Assembly: GCF_017916325.1 (NCBI RefSeq)
Contig: NC_090139.1
Coordinates: forward strand, 186,001-250,000
Length of the DNA stretch: 64,000 bases
Source: Leishmania martiniquensis
Taxonomy: Eukaryota > Euglenozoa > Kinetoplastea > Trypanosomatida > Trypanosomatidae
Reading direction: 5' to 3'
Shown: piece after piece, positions 21,080 through 31,100 of the stretch
Numbering within the stretch: the stretch's first letter is position 1
Layout: each line of letters begins with the position of its first letter
Notes under the pieces: model-generated
Seen by the model: only the letters and a program-made list of their open reading frames with translations
The model's database searches: none
Told to the model about the DNA's origin: nothing
Program-made: the position numbers and the translations under genes

Positions 21080-21803
21080 CGCTGCGGTGTCGATCGCTGA
21101 TGCAGGAAGGGAAGAGGCCGGCCGGCGACGCTGCGCGAGAGGGAAAGCGGGAAAACGGCGGCGGCAATAAATGACACGCGACTACTGCGGGAGATTCGGT
21201 TTGTTCCTCTATCGGTGTCTGTAAGCGCCCTTAGCGGTGTCTCTCTGACCACTTTACTTCGCCCGCGTCTTTGCGTGTGTGTGTGTGGGGGTGCGTAGTG
21301 AGAGCTGATTGTGAGGGGGCGTCGCCGCGGGCACGCATGCCGTAGCCCGCACGATGCCGGAACAGACGCGAGAAAAGGGACAAGTAAGTGACGCATCAGC
21401 AGAATAAAATGTGAGAGTAGGAGAGAGGGTTGAGGGTGCGAGTGAGTGCACGAGAAAAGGGGAAAGGTGAGGCCGACAGCAACACGCCACGGACTCCCTC
21501 CCCTTCGTGACAGCAGAGCCGCCCATCCGTCAGCGCGTCAGTGAGACCGGCACTATACGAAAAGTTTAGCACCGCTTGCTGCAGTCCTGACGTGCCTTCA
21601 GAACCGCTGCAATCGCCGGATCCCTTTCACCCGACGAAAAAAAAAGAAGCCGCTGCAGGCCGACACGAATTTCTCACCACCTTTCATTGCACCACTACTC
21701 GCGGCACTTCTGCACCCCTCACACACAAGCACGATGCCCTGCGGCATGGGCTCAACGCTCCTCTGAGCCTCCTGCGACAGACTCCGCCGAGCCAAGGGCG
21801 ATA
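21080..21803. other. Spacer between IFT139 start and tandem array
   Basis: Leader region of IFT139 on the transcribed strand. It contains a GT run near 21275-21286 and an A9 run at about 21638-21646 that reads as a T-tract on the minus strand. No gene is seen. The last bases before 21804 are unrelated to the end of the array unit, which fixes the array edge. Confidence 0.6.
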
Positions 21804-21845
21804 CAGGCGCAGCAGCGAGAGGAGGGGGCGGGGAGGAGTGCCGCC

Positions 21846-21950
21846 TCAGCCGAGAATCGCCTTGAGACGGGACGGAAAGCATTTCTTCATCCACACGTGT
21901 CGGATTGAAGGGCTAACTTCAATAAACTGCTAAGGTATGCGTCTCATCAT
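21846..21950 (-). ncRNA. Candidate C/D-like small RNA segment in each array unit
   Basis: On the transcribed strand the segment begins with ATGATGA, which fits the C-box consensus (plus 21944-21950), and ends with CTGA, which fits the D box (plus 21846-21849), 105 nt overall. In between is a perfect 7-bp hairpin with a 6-nt loop (arms 21904-21910 and 21917-21923) and a GTGGATGAAG stretch that could act as an internal C'. The terminal stem expected next to the boxes is weak, and I could not match a guide to rRNA. It recurs in all six units at ~638-bp spacing. Tandem snoRNA clusters are known inside Leishmania transcription units, so this is a reasonable but unproven reading. Confidence 0.25.
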
Positions 21951-22027
21951 GCGCGTGCTCTCCACGCACCCACATCCACCACCCCCCTCCTGCGCATGCG
22001 CATGCCGCGTCTCCGTCGCTGCTATCA

Positions 22028-22073
22028 CAGGCTGCACAACGGATGTGCGGAGGGGTTGCTCCTGCACAGCCTG
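22028..22073 (-). ncRNA. Candidate single-hairpin RNA in each array unit
   Basis: A perfect 7-bp inverted repeat CAGGCTG/CAGCCTG (plus arms 22028-22034 and 22067-22073) encloses an upper stem TGC(A)GGAG/CTCC-GCA and an asymmetric internal loop. On the minus strand the hairpin is followed by ATAGCA, which fits the ANANNA H-box pattern; the AGA box typical of trypanosomatid H/ACA RNAs is not obvious. Identical copies start at 22666, 23304, 23942, 24579 and 25216. The hairpin itself is directly visible; its role as an H/ACA-like RNA is speculative. Confidence 0.25.
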
Positions 22074-25000
22074 CTTACACAAGCACGTGTGTGGCTGTGT
22101 GCGCGAAGGGGAGGGAGGCCCGGCATCCGTCGCGCATGCACGCACACGCACCCGCGCCTCGGCTGCACGGGACCCTTCGCTTCCCTTTCACCCGCTCTCT
22201 GATGCGTTTTGTTCGGCCAGCGCACAAACGCGTGCACACACACGCACACGCGGTGATCGTCTACTGCGCAACAGAGCGAAGACAGCGGCCGAGGAAAGGT
22301 CATCATTCACCACGGGCACGGCAGGCACACAGCAGCAGTCGTGCGCAGGCACAGCACAGGCGCGCCGCCGCACAACCCTACCCCGTCGCCGCCGTGCTCG
22401 CACACACGCACACAGAGAAACAGACACAGAAGCGGTAGCGGCAGGCGCAGCAGCGAGAGGAGGGGGCGGGGAGGAGTGCCGCCTCAGCCGAGAATCGCCT
22501 TGAGACGGGACGGAAAGCATTTCTTCATCCACACGTGTCGGATTGAAGGGCTAACTTCAATAAACTGCTAAGGTATGCGTCTCATCATGCGCGTGCTCTC
22601 CACGCACCCACATCCACCACCCCCCTCCTGCGCATGCGCATGCCGCGTCTCCGTCGCTGCTATCACAGGCTGCACAACGGATGTGCGGAGGGGTTGCTCC
22701 TGCACAGCCTGCTTACACAAGCACGTGTGTGGCTGTGTGCGCGAAGGGGAGGGAGGCCCGGCATCCGTCGCGCATGCACGCACACGCACCCGCGCCTCGG
22801 CTGCACGGGACCCTTCGCTTCCCTTTCACCCGCTCTCTGATGCGTTTTGTTCGGCCAGCGCACAAACGCGTGCACACACACGCACACGCGGTGATCGTCT
22901 ACTGCGCAACAGAGCGAAGACAGCGGCCGAGGAAAGGTCATCATTCACCACGGGCACGGCAGGCACACAGCAGCAGTCGTGCGCAGGCACAGCACAGGCG
23001 CGCCGCCGCACAACCCTACCCCGTCGCCGCCGTGCTCGCACACACGCACACAGAGAAACAGACACAGAAGCGGTAGCGGCAGGCGCAGCAGCGAGAGGAG
23101 GGGGCGGGGAGGAGTGCCGCCTCAGCCGAGAATCGCCTTGAGACGGGACGGAAAGCATTTCTTCATCCACACGTGTCGGATTGAAGGGCTAACTTCAATA
23201 AACTGCTAAGGTATGCGTCTCATCATGCGCGTGCTCTCCACGCACCCACATCCACCACCCCCCTCCTGCGCATGCGCATGCCGCGTCTCCGTCGCTGCTA
23301 TCACAGGCTGCACAACGGATGTGCGGAGGGGTTGCTCCTGCACAGCCTGCTTACACAAGCACGTGTGTGGCTGTGTGCGCGAAGGGGAGGGAGGCCCGGC
23401 ATCCGTCGCGCATGCACGCACACGCACCCGCGCCTCGGCTGCACGGGACCCTTCGCTTCCCTTTCACCCGCTCTCTGATGCGTTTTGTTCGGCCAGCGCA
23501 CAAACGCGTGCACACACACGCACACGCGGTGATCGTCTACTGCGCAACAGAGCGAAGACAGCGGCCGAGGAAAGGTCATCATTCACCACGGGCACGGCAG
23601 GCACACAGCAGCAGTCGTGCGCAGGCACAGCACAGGCGCGCCGCCGCACAACCCTACCCCGTCGCCGCCGTGCTCGCACACACGCACACAGAGAAACAGA
23701 CACAGAAGCGGTAGCGGCAGGCGCAGCAGCGAGAGGAGGGGGCGGGGAGGAGTGCCGCCTCAGCCGAGAATCGCCTTGAGACGGGACGGAAAGCATTTCT
23801 TCATCCACACGTGTCGGATTGAAGGGCTAACTTCAATAAACTGCTAAGGTATGCGTCTCATCATGCGCGTGCTCTCCACGCACCCACATCCACCACCCCC
23901 CTCCTGCGCATGCGCATGCCGCGTCTCCGTCGCTGCTATCACAGGCTGCACAACGGATGTGCGGAGGGGTTGCTCCTGCACAGCCTGCTTACACAAGCAC
24001 GTGTGTGGCTGTGTGCGCGAAGGGGAGGGAGGCCCGGCATCCGTCGCGCATGCACGCACACGCACCCGCGCCTCGGCTGCACGGGACCCTTCGCTTCCCT
24101 TTCACCCGCTCTCTGATGCGTTTTGTTCGGCCAGCGCACAAACGCGTGCACACACACGCACACGCGGTGATCGTCTACTGCGCAACAGAGCGAAGACAGC
24201 GGCCGAGGAAAGGTCATCATTCACCACGGGCACGGCAGGCACACAGCAGCAGTCGTGCGCAGGCACAGCACAGGCGCGCCGCCGCACAACCCTACCCCGT
24301 CGCCGCCGTGCTCGCACACACGCACACAGAGAAACAGACACAGAAGCGGTAGCGGCAGGCGCAGCAGCGAGAGGAGGGGGCGGGAGGAGTGCCGCCTCAG
24401 CCGAGAATCGCCTTGAGACGGGACGGAAAGCATTTCTTCATCCACACGTGTCGGATTGAAGGGCTAACTTCAATAAACTGCTAAGGTATGCGTCTCATCA
24501 TGCGCGTGCTCTCCACGCACCCACATCCACCACCCCCCTCCTGCGCATGCGCATGCCGCGTCTCCGTCGCTGCTATCACAGGCTGCACAACGGATGTGCG
24601 GAGGGGTTGCTCCTGCACAGCCTGCTTACACAAGCACGTGTGTGGCTGTGTGCGCGAAGGGGAGGAGGCCCGGCATCCGTCGCGCATGCACGCACACGCA
24701 CCCGCGCCTCGGCTGCACGGGACCCTTCGCTTCCCTTTCACCCGCTCTCTGATGCGTTTTGTTCGGCCAGCGCACAAACGCGTGCACACACACGCACACG
24801 CGGTGATCGTCTACTGCGCAACAGAGCGAAGACAGCGGCCGAGGAAAGGTCATCATTCACCACGGGCACGGCAGGCACACAGCAGCAGTCGTGCGCAGGC
24901 ACAGCACAGGCGCGCCGCCGCACAACCCTACCCCGTCGCCGCCGTGCTCGCACACACGCACACAGAGAAACAGACACAGAAGCGGTAGCGGCAGGCGCAG

Positions 25001-25533
25001 CAGCGAGAGGAGGGGGCGGGGAGGAGTGCCGCCTCAGCCGAGAATCGCCTTGAGACGGGACGGAAAGCATTTCTTCATCCACACGTGTCGGATTGAAGGG
25101 CTAACTTCAATAAACTGCTAAGGTATGCGTCTCATCATGCGCGTGCTCTCCACGCACCCACATCCACCACCCCCCTCCTGCGCATGCGCATGCCGCGTCT
25201 CCGTCGCTGCTATCACAGGCTGCACAACGGATGTGCGGAGGGGTTGCTCCTGCACAGCCTGCTTACACAAGCACGTGTGTGGCTGTGTGCGCGAAGGGGA
25301 GGGAGGCCCGGCATCCGTCGCGCATGCACGCACACGCACCCGCGCCTCGGCTGCACGGGACCCTTCGCTTCCCTTTCACCCGCTCTCTGATGCGTTTTGT
25401 TCGGCCAGCGCACAAACGCGTGCACACACACGCACACGCGGTGATCGTCTACTGCGCAACAGAGCGAAGACAGCGGCCGAGGAAAGGTCATCATTCACCA
25501 CGGGCACGGCAGGCACACAGCAGCAGTCGTGCG

Positions 25534-26585
25534 GATGTGTTCGCTGAGTGTTATGCGCATCGGTGGCTCTTGCTCGCGCGAGTGAGCGGAAGATTGAGGA
25601 CAGGGAGGAAGTGTTGTTGTGGTGGTGTGTGTGGGGGAGGCGCCTGGGGAGCTAATGCGTATGACGTGTAGATGTGCGGTAGGCGTGTGCTTGTGTGGGC
25701 GCAGTCGGGGCAGACTAGCAGGCCGAGAGAGGGAGAGAAAAAACCGGCGCAGAAATATGCATATATATATATATATACATATTTCTGCGCATAGGAATGA
25801 TGGAGGAGAGGGTGAGGTGGAGACAGGTGAGGCGTGAGGAGGTTGGTGGAGAGAGCGGAGGAGGTGGGGGCATAAACAGAGGTTCCCTGAACACGTAGGC
25901 GTGTTGTCGGGCCGAGAGTATGCAGAGGGACCGGTGAAGCGGATACGGCGATGATGCGCGTGGGGGAGCGCGGTAGGAAAAAAAAAAGAAAGGAAAGGGC
26001 GCCGTCTGAGCCATGATGACTCTCTACCGCATCCGAAAGAGGCGCCTCCTGCGCGGCCCGCCGCCATGTCGGGGGTCTTCTCGCCGCCAGCGCACGGCCG
26101 CCTACCGTTCTGTCTGCCTCTCTCTCTCCATCTCGCACGTTTGCGCTCTGCGCGCGTGAGCGGACATACGGGCATTGACTAAGAATGCGTGGGAAGACAC
26201 AAAGATCCTCAGAGGACGGCAGAGAGCGAATGAGAGTGGGGGGGCAGAGAGAGAGAGGGGTCATCACCGTGTTGGTTGCGAAGGCCGCTTGGTGGCGCGC
26301 ATACATAGTGTGTTGTGGGACACCTGCTGAAGGTCTCGAGAAGGTGGACGTGCGTGTGTATGGGAGGGGGACAGATATGTGCGTAGGATGCACACGTGCT
26401 ATCCGGATGGCGATAGCGCCCCATCCTCACGCCCGAGTGGACGGAGACGGAGAAGCGATGAGCTCGGCTGCGCCACTCGACCAGCCAGAGCAGCCTCGTT
26501 GCTGCCGTAGCGGTTGCCGGTTTGGTGCCAGCAGGGGACTGGTGGCGGCGGGTGGGCAGGGAGGGAGTCGACGGATGGGCCTCAG
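25534..26585. other. Spacer between tandem array and phosphatase gene
   Basis: Downstream (3') region of the phosphatase gene on the transcribed strand. It contains GT/GGT-rich DNA near 25612-25640, the AT-cored palindrome at 25747-25790, and an A-rich run at about 25977-25991 (T-tract on the minus strand). The open frames on both strands show no domain pattern. Confidence 0.6.
25747..25790. repeat. 44-bp palindrome with (AT)n core
   Basis: Arms GCGCAGAAATATG (25747-25759) and CATATTTCTGCGC (25778-25790) are perfect 13-bp complements flanking an 18-bp alternating AT core that can itself pair. The whole element could extrude as a cruciform or fold as an RNA hairpin in the 3' region of the phosphatase transcript, about 210 bp from the tandem array. 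Confidence 0.9.
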
Positions 26586-27530
26586 TTACGCTCCCTCTCC
26601 CAAGCCAGCTGCCAGCACCACCGTTGCTGCTGCTGCTGCTGTGGCTGCGGCGGCGACGGGTACCATAGGAGAAGGCGATGCGGGATGGCCGCCGTTGCCA
26701 GCGCTCATTGGCGCCGCGGACGTCAGGGGCTGTGCGTACTGCTGCCTGGGACTTGAAGCCGACGGACTGGATACGGGTGTCGTCGCTGTTGCACCGCTAC
26801 CAGCTGCAGGCGTAGCCGCCGTTGATGCTGCAGGCGCTGCTGTGACTGGGGTGGAGCCTGGCCCAGCAGTCGCGGCGTTTGCTGTCGGTTTGGGAGCTCC
26901 ACCGCCACTCTTCTTGAGACACTTGTCGGGTGCGAGCAGGCTATAACCTAGCTGTGCTGCTTCCGCCTCCACGAGCTCGCGGTCGGACGTCACGAGCGTT
27001 ACGCGCGGGGTCACAGTCACCCACGATGCCACGAATGGCGCAGTTACTTTCACAATGGGGTGGTAGAGCTCGACGTACTGCTGATCACCGACTCGGGCCT
27101 TGTCGCTGGCAAAGCGCTTGTACTCCTCGAAGATGGACACTAAAGACCAGCCTTGAAGGTGGCGCAGGCACGCCACAACTGTGCCGGTGCGGTGCTTGCC
27201 CTTGTTGCAGTGAATGAGCACCGGCAGATTCCGAGTATCACAGATGGCGCTGAGAATTCGGTGCATTAGCGGCTCAGAGATGTCGCAGAAGGGCTCCTTG
27301 TTACCCTCCGTTGGGAAGCGCAGGACATGAATACCCTTCTCCTCGCAAAACTTTAGGTTGCTCTCGGCGTAGTCCTCCGGGCAGAGGTACAAAATGCTTC
27401 GCAGCCGCAGCGCGCAGAGGAAGGAATAGTTCTTCTTGGTTGGGTAGCCGCTCCGGTACACGCCGGGGCACACCATAGAAAAGTTGATCGTCGGCACGAG
27501 GGGCTCTCGTGAGGTAGAGGCGGTGGGCAT
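26586..27530 (-). CDS. Siw14-like atypical dual-specificity phosphatase (314 aa)
   Basis: Member of the plant-and-fungi-type atypical DSP group (Siw14/PFA-DSP), whose characterised members remove the 5-beta-phosphate from inositol pyrophosphates. The catalytic domain occupies about residues 12-175. It has the N-terminal VCPGVYRSGYP block, the YLCPEDY segment, NKEPF, and the signature HCNKGKHRTG with nucleophile Cys108 and Arg114, followed by LQGWSLVSIFEEYKRFA. The C-terminal third (after ~230) is Ala/Thr/Ser/Pro-rich and probably disordered, with no homology seen. The catalytic core is complete, so an active enzyme is expected. The start at 27530 lies just before the domain, with no closer Met. 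Protein-phosphotyrosine activity is the main alternative to inositol pyrophosphate hydrolysis. Confidence 0.92.
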   Translation of the reverse strand: MPTASTSREPLVPTINFSMVCPGVYRSGYPTKKNYSFLCALRLRSILYLCPEDYAESNLKFCEEKGIHVLRFPTEGNKEPFCDISEPLMHRILSAICDTRNLPVLIHCNKGKHRTGTVVACLRHLQGWSLVSIFEEYKRFASDKARVGDQQYVELYHPIVKVTAPFVASWVTVTPRVTLVTSDRELVEAEAAQLGYSLLAPDKCLKKSGGGAPKPTANAATAGPGSTPVTAAPAASTAATPAAGSGATATTPVSSPSASSPRQQYAQPLTSAAPMSAGNGGHPASPSPMVPVAAAATAAAAATVVLAAGLGEGA

Positions 27531-28164
27531 TCGATGGGGCCTGCCGTTCTAAGATACCGCCGCCAGTGCTCTCTGTCTCTCTCTCAGGTTCTTCGATGGG
27601 TGCCGGCGGGTACGTACGATGACCGATGGGCAGACGTGTCGTCGGTGGGTGGGTGGGTGGGACTGGTGCCGTGTGCTGGCGCAGTTTTACAGAGCAGTGA
27701 GGAGCGAAGGCCACGCTTTCATGCGCTCGTTATGGGTCAGTATCGGTATTGAGGGTGGGTGGGTGGGCGTGGAAGGCGTTGAGGGATGGGCAGAGGGTGA
27801 CGGGTCAGAGAGAGAGGGAGGTGGGTGGGCGGTGATGCGCCCTACGCAGGGGAAAGTGGATGCGGGTTGCAGTCCACGGTGACGCTTTGTGTGCCTTTCA
27901 CGCGTCGCAGGTTTCCGCGTATGCTTCGCGGAACCATCCAGCGCCTCGTTGGCACCGGCGCTCTGTGCACGGAATAGATGGTGTCCGTTTTTTGGGGGAG
28001 GGAGGGAGGGAGGGGAGGAAGAGGGGGAGGGAGGCGGTTGTGAGACTACACCGTCGCACGACACAGGCACGTGCGCAGGCCCACGCCAGCCCAAAAAGTA
28101 CACGAGGCCTCGACCCCATCTGCATGGGTCGGCTTCCTCCTCCTTCCCCTCCCTTCCCCGTTTC
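27531..28164. other. Intergenic spacer
   Basis: Short spacer between the DENN gene and the phosphatase. It holds GGGT repeats (GTGGGTGGGTGGG near 27645-27660, repeated near 27755) and GGGAGGGAGG near 28000-28035. No gene is supported; all frames are low-complexity. Confidence 0.65.
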
Positions 28165-31100
28165 TTAGAAAAAATCGTCGAGGGTTAGCGGCCTGTGAGC
28201 CGCTTCCGTCGACGGCTGCCGCTGACTGCCCCTCTCTGCTGTCGCCGTGTCGACGGCCGGGTGCGTTGGCATGCCAGCAAAGAGGTCGTCCATTAAAGTG
28301 CGAGGGTCGGGCGCTGCGACGGCAGTGGCGGTCGACGAAGGTGCAAAGCCGCGGTGCGGTGGCAGCGCTTCCGTCGCCTCGAGCATCATCATGGGAGGTG
28401 CCCCGCTACTCCAACCTCCGCCACCACTCCAAGTGCCGCTGCCGTTGGTGCCGGTGACCAGCGTCGCCGAACCGTGGAGACTAGGGCTGTCGCTGGCCGA
28501 GTGTACCGCGAGCGGGCCGGTGGCATTGGACCACAGCAACGAGGCTGGCGTAGAGGCGCACGCAGATACTGCCTGGTGTAGCGGCGCATCCCCATCGCGC
28601 CTCCCATTCGGCGCCGCAGGTGTTGCAGAGGGGTAGTCCTGCGGAACGCCGCTGGTGAAGGCGCCCCACAGCGGCGGCGGCACAGGGTACGCCACTCTTG
28701 GCGGCTGCGGTTGTGACTGCGCAGATGAGGCTGGGGACGCCGCAGCAGACGTGGAGGTCTTCGTTGGGCGCGGGTGCGGCTGCTCCACTGAGGCGCCCAT
28801 CATGCGGGCCTCGCCCTCGCACCACACACTCGCATATGTTGGGCAGAGTGAGCCCACTCGCAGGTAGGCTGCCGCGGAACCGACCTCCAGAGCGTCCCCA
28901 CTGGTGCCCGCCGATGAGCTTTGCGCGCGGCCTGGTGGGACAGGACACAGCAGTGGCTCGTACGCACTGAACTCGTGCACGATGTCGAGCGGCAGCGCGT
29001 GGCAGATGTAGAGAGATGCTTCCGACGCAGCTCGCATGTATGCATCGCGCTGCTGCGCGCTGGCGCTCATGCCGACGTTGGCTCTCCCATCTTTCGCATC
29101 ACCGCCGGTGCGGGCAATGGCATCGGGCGTTGCCGATGTGAGCCCCAAGCCACTTACGTACGCGCTTCCGCCACCATAGACGCCCACTCCTGAGACGTCG
29201 TAGCCACCGCCACCGCTACCGCCGCCACCACCACCGGGGCCCGCCGCCTGCACCACGTTGACGCAGTCTTGCAGCGTGAACTCCGTGTCGAGTGCGATGC
29301 GCCTCTGCTGCTCCTGCTGCCGAGCCCACTCGGCTCGCGGCGGCAGTGAGGCGTAGCCCGAAAGGGGTGCCTGCGCCGCAGTGCGGTGACGGCGGCGTAC
29401 ATGGCGGCCGCAACGGCCACTGGTCGAGCTCGCTGCATCACCTCTGCGTTTCGTCAAGGGGTCCTTTGCGTATGTCGGGATGGCGGACAGCGTGGGGGCC
29501 TTGGGCAGCTGCGAGAAAGGGGGAGCGCGGAACGTGTGCAGGCAAGCGACGGCAGCCGGGAGGTAGACCGCCTCCACTCCCCGCGCGCGGCCCCTGCCGC
29601 CTCCGTCGCTATTAAGGCTATCCTTCACCTTCTTGGCGACCTTCGACAGAAGTCCGCGAAGGGCACCGCCCCCGCCGCCGTGCGCGTCGGGGCCTCGCCC
29701 ACGGTAGGCAGCACGCGTGGTAGCCGCCTCCGCTTCTTCACCAGCGCCGCTGTCGCTGTAGCCGCCCGCCAGAAGCTGGATGGCACCCGGCACACTCACC
29801 AGCGCTGAGGATCCGGGCCGCTTTGCGAACCACCGCATGACCATAGCAGTGTGCACGAGCCCGACCGCGTCGACAGAGGCTAGGTCGGTGTACAGCTCTG
29901 CGTAGTGGAGACGCGCACGACTGAGCCAGAGGGCGAAGAGCGCCAGGGAGCGCACGTTTGCGAGGAGAGGGTGGACCTCCGCGCCCCCGTCGCAACTGTG
30001 GAGCGGCTGCGCCCCACCCGCGCGCGCATCCGCAGAGCGGGATAAGACGCGGCGCAGCCCCACGATCTCCGCAGCGAGGACAGCGCACTCGAACTGCTTG
30101 AAAAGGTGCGTTTGAGAGACGCGCTTCGCCAGTGCGTGGCGCTGGTCCATCCCGGGCACCAAGAAAAGGGACGACTCGATGGTGGGGGCGCGGCACTGTC
30201 CAGATCCGCCAGCGCTGCTGCTGCGGCTGCCGAGACCACCGCCCGCTGCCGTCATCGTCGTCGTCAGCCCCCGGCGGTACGCCCCTGTGAAGCGACGCAC
30301 CATGTAGTCGAACCATTCCACCTGCAGCTGCCAAAGCTCGTGAGGGGGCAACACCGGAAACTGCGGAGCAGTGGTGGCAGCGAAGGACATCGCCGAAGAC
30401 GCGGCGGCACTGGCAAAGGACTTCGAGAAGGACTGCGTGAGAGTCACCGTCGTGGCGCGCAGTGCAGCGATGCCGCCTTCGCTGGCATGATTTTCTGTGA
30501 GCTCTTCATCCCACTCTTCGGCACCGCTGCAGCTGCTGCGGCTTTCCAAGACGTCATGAAACGTGCTATCGGTGGATAGGCTTCGCCCAATACTGGCTGC
30601 TCCGGTTTCCAGTCGCAGTCCCCGTGTCAGGCGTGCCGCCAGTGACTCAAGGCCCTCAAGTCGGGCCTGCGTGTGCTGCGCCATCGCCTCCAGGCAGTGC
30701 CGGAAGAGACGACGCTTGTCGACGCTCACCACCCGGCGTAATAGGTGACGTAAGTCGTCGCTAAAGGCGGGCAGGAGGTCCAGCGGAGCAGCGTCCATAA
30801 CGTTCGACTCCGTCGCGGCGCGCAGCCGGTTGCGAGCGGCGCCGTACAGAGCGGCATCGCTGCGGCTCCCGTCGCGCTCGCAGCAGTGCGGCGCGATTTG
30901 GCGAAGATCCACGTGCGCAGGAGTCGCCCAAGCGCCGAGGGCTGTGCTGGCCGCCGCCGCCGTTTCTGCGGACCCGTCCGACGAGTTGGCCGACGGCAGA
31001 GAATCTGCCCGCGAGAACCGCGCCACGGGTTCCTCCGGGCACACACCGATGCAGCCGGTTCGAGCGTCGGCAATCCACACCCGCGTCGCGCGCTCTTCAC

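Larger units (their letters stand above)
21804..25533. repeat. Tandem array, 5.85 copies of a 638-bp unit
   Basis: Units start at 21804, 22442, 23080, 23718, 24356 and 24992; the last is partial (542 bp) and diverges from 25534. Units 1-4 are 638 bp. Unit 5 is 636 bp, with one G missing in a G-run near 24382 and one near 24664. By eye the copies otherwise look identical. Each unit has a short less GC-rich segment (first copy about 21880-21950) within GC-rich, CACA-rich DNA. Open frames of 188, 131 and 114 aa recur in every copy, but their composition (His/Thr/Arg/Pro-rich) and mutual overlap argue against protein coding. Repeated candidate structural RNA elements on the minus strand are listed separately. 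Function is unknown. Such near-identity implies recent expansion or gene conversion. Confidence 0.97.

Noticed and set aside
21804..25533. CRISPR array.
   Set aside because: Repeats are 638 bp, directly abutting, with no short-repeat/spacer alternation; the genome is eukaryotic.
21937..25547. Repeated plus-strand frames (188, 131 and 76 aa) and minus-strand frames (114 and 93 aa) in every array unit, which could be read as a tandem gene family.
   Set aside because: Composition is microsatellite-like, several frames overlap on both strands, the transcription direction of the region is minus, and frames change at the single-G deletions.
26185..26946. Plus-strand 253-aa open frame.
   Set aside because: Overlaps the 3' half of the phosphatase gene in antisense and is Ala/Gly/Val-rich.
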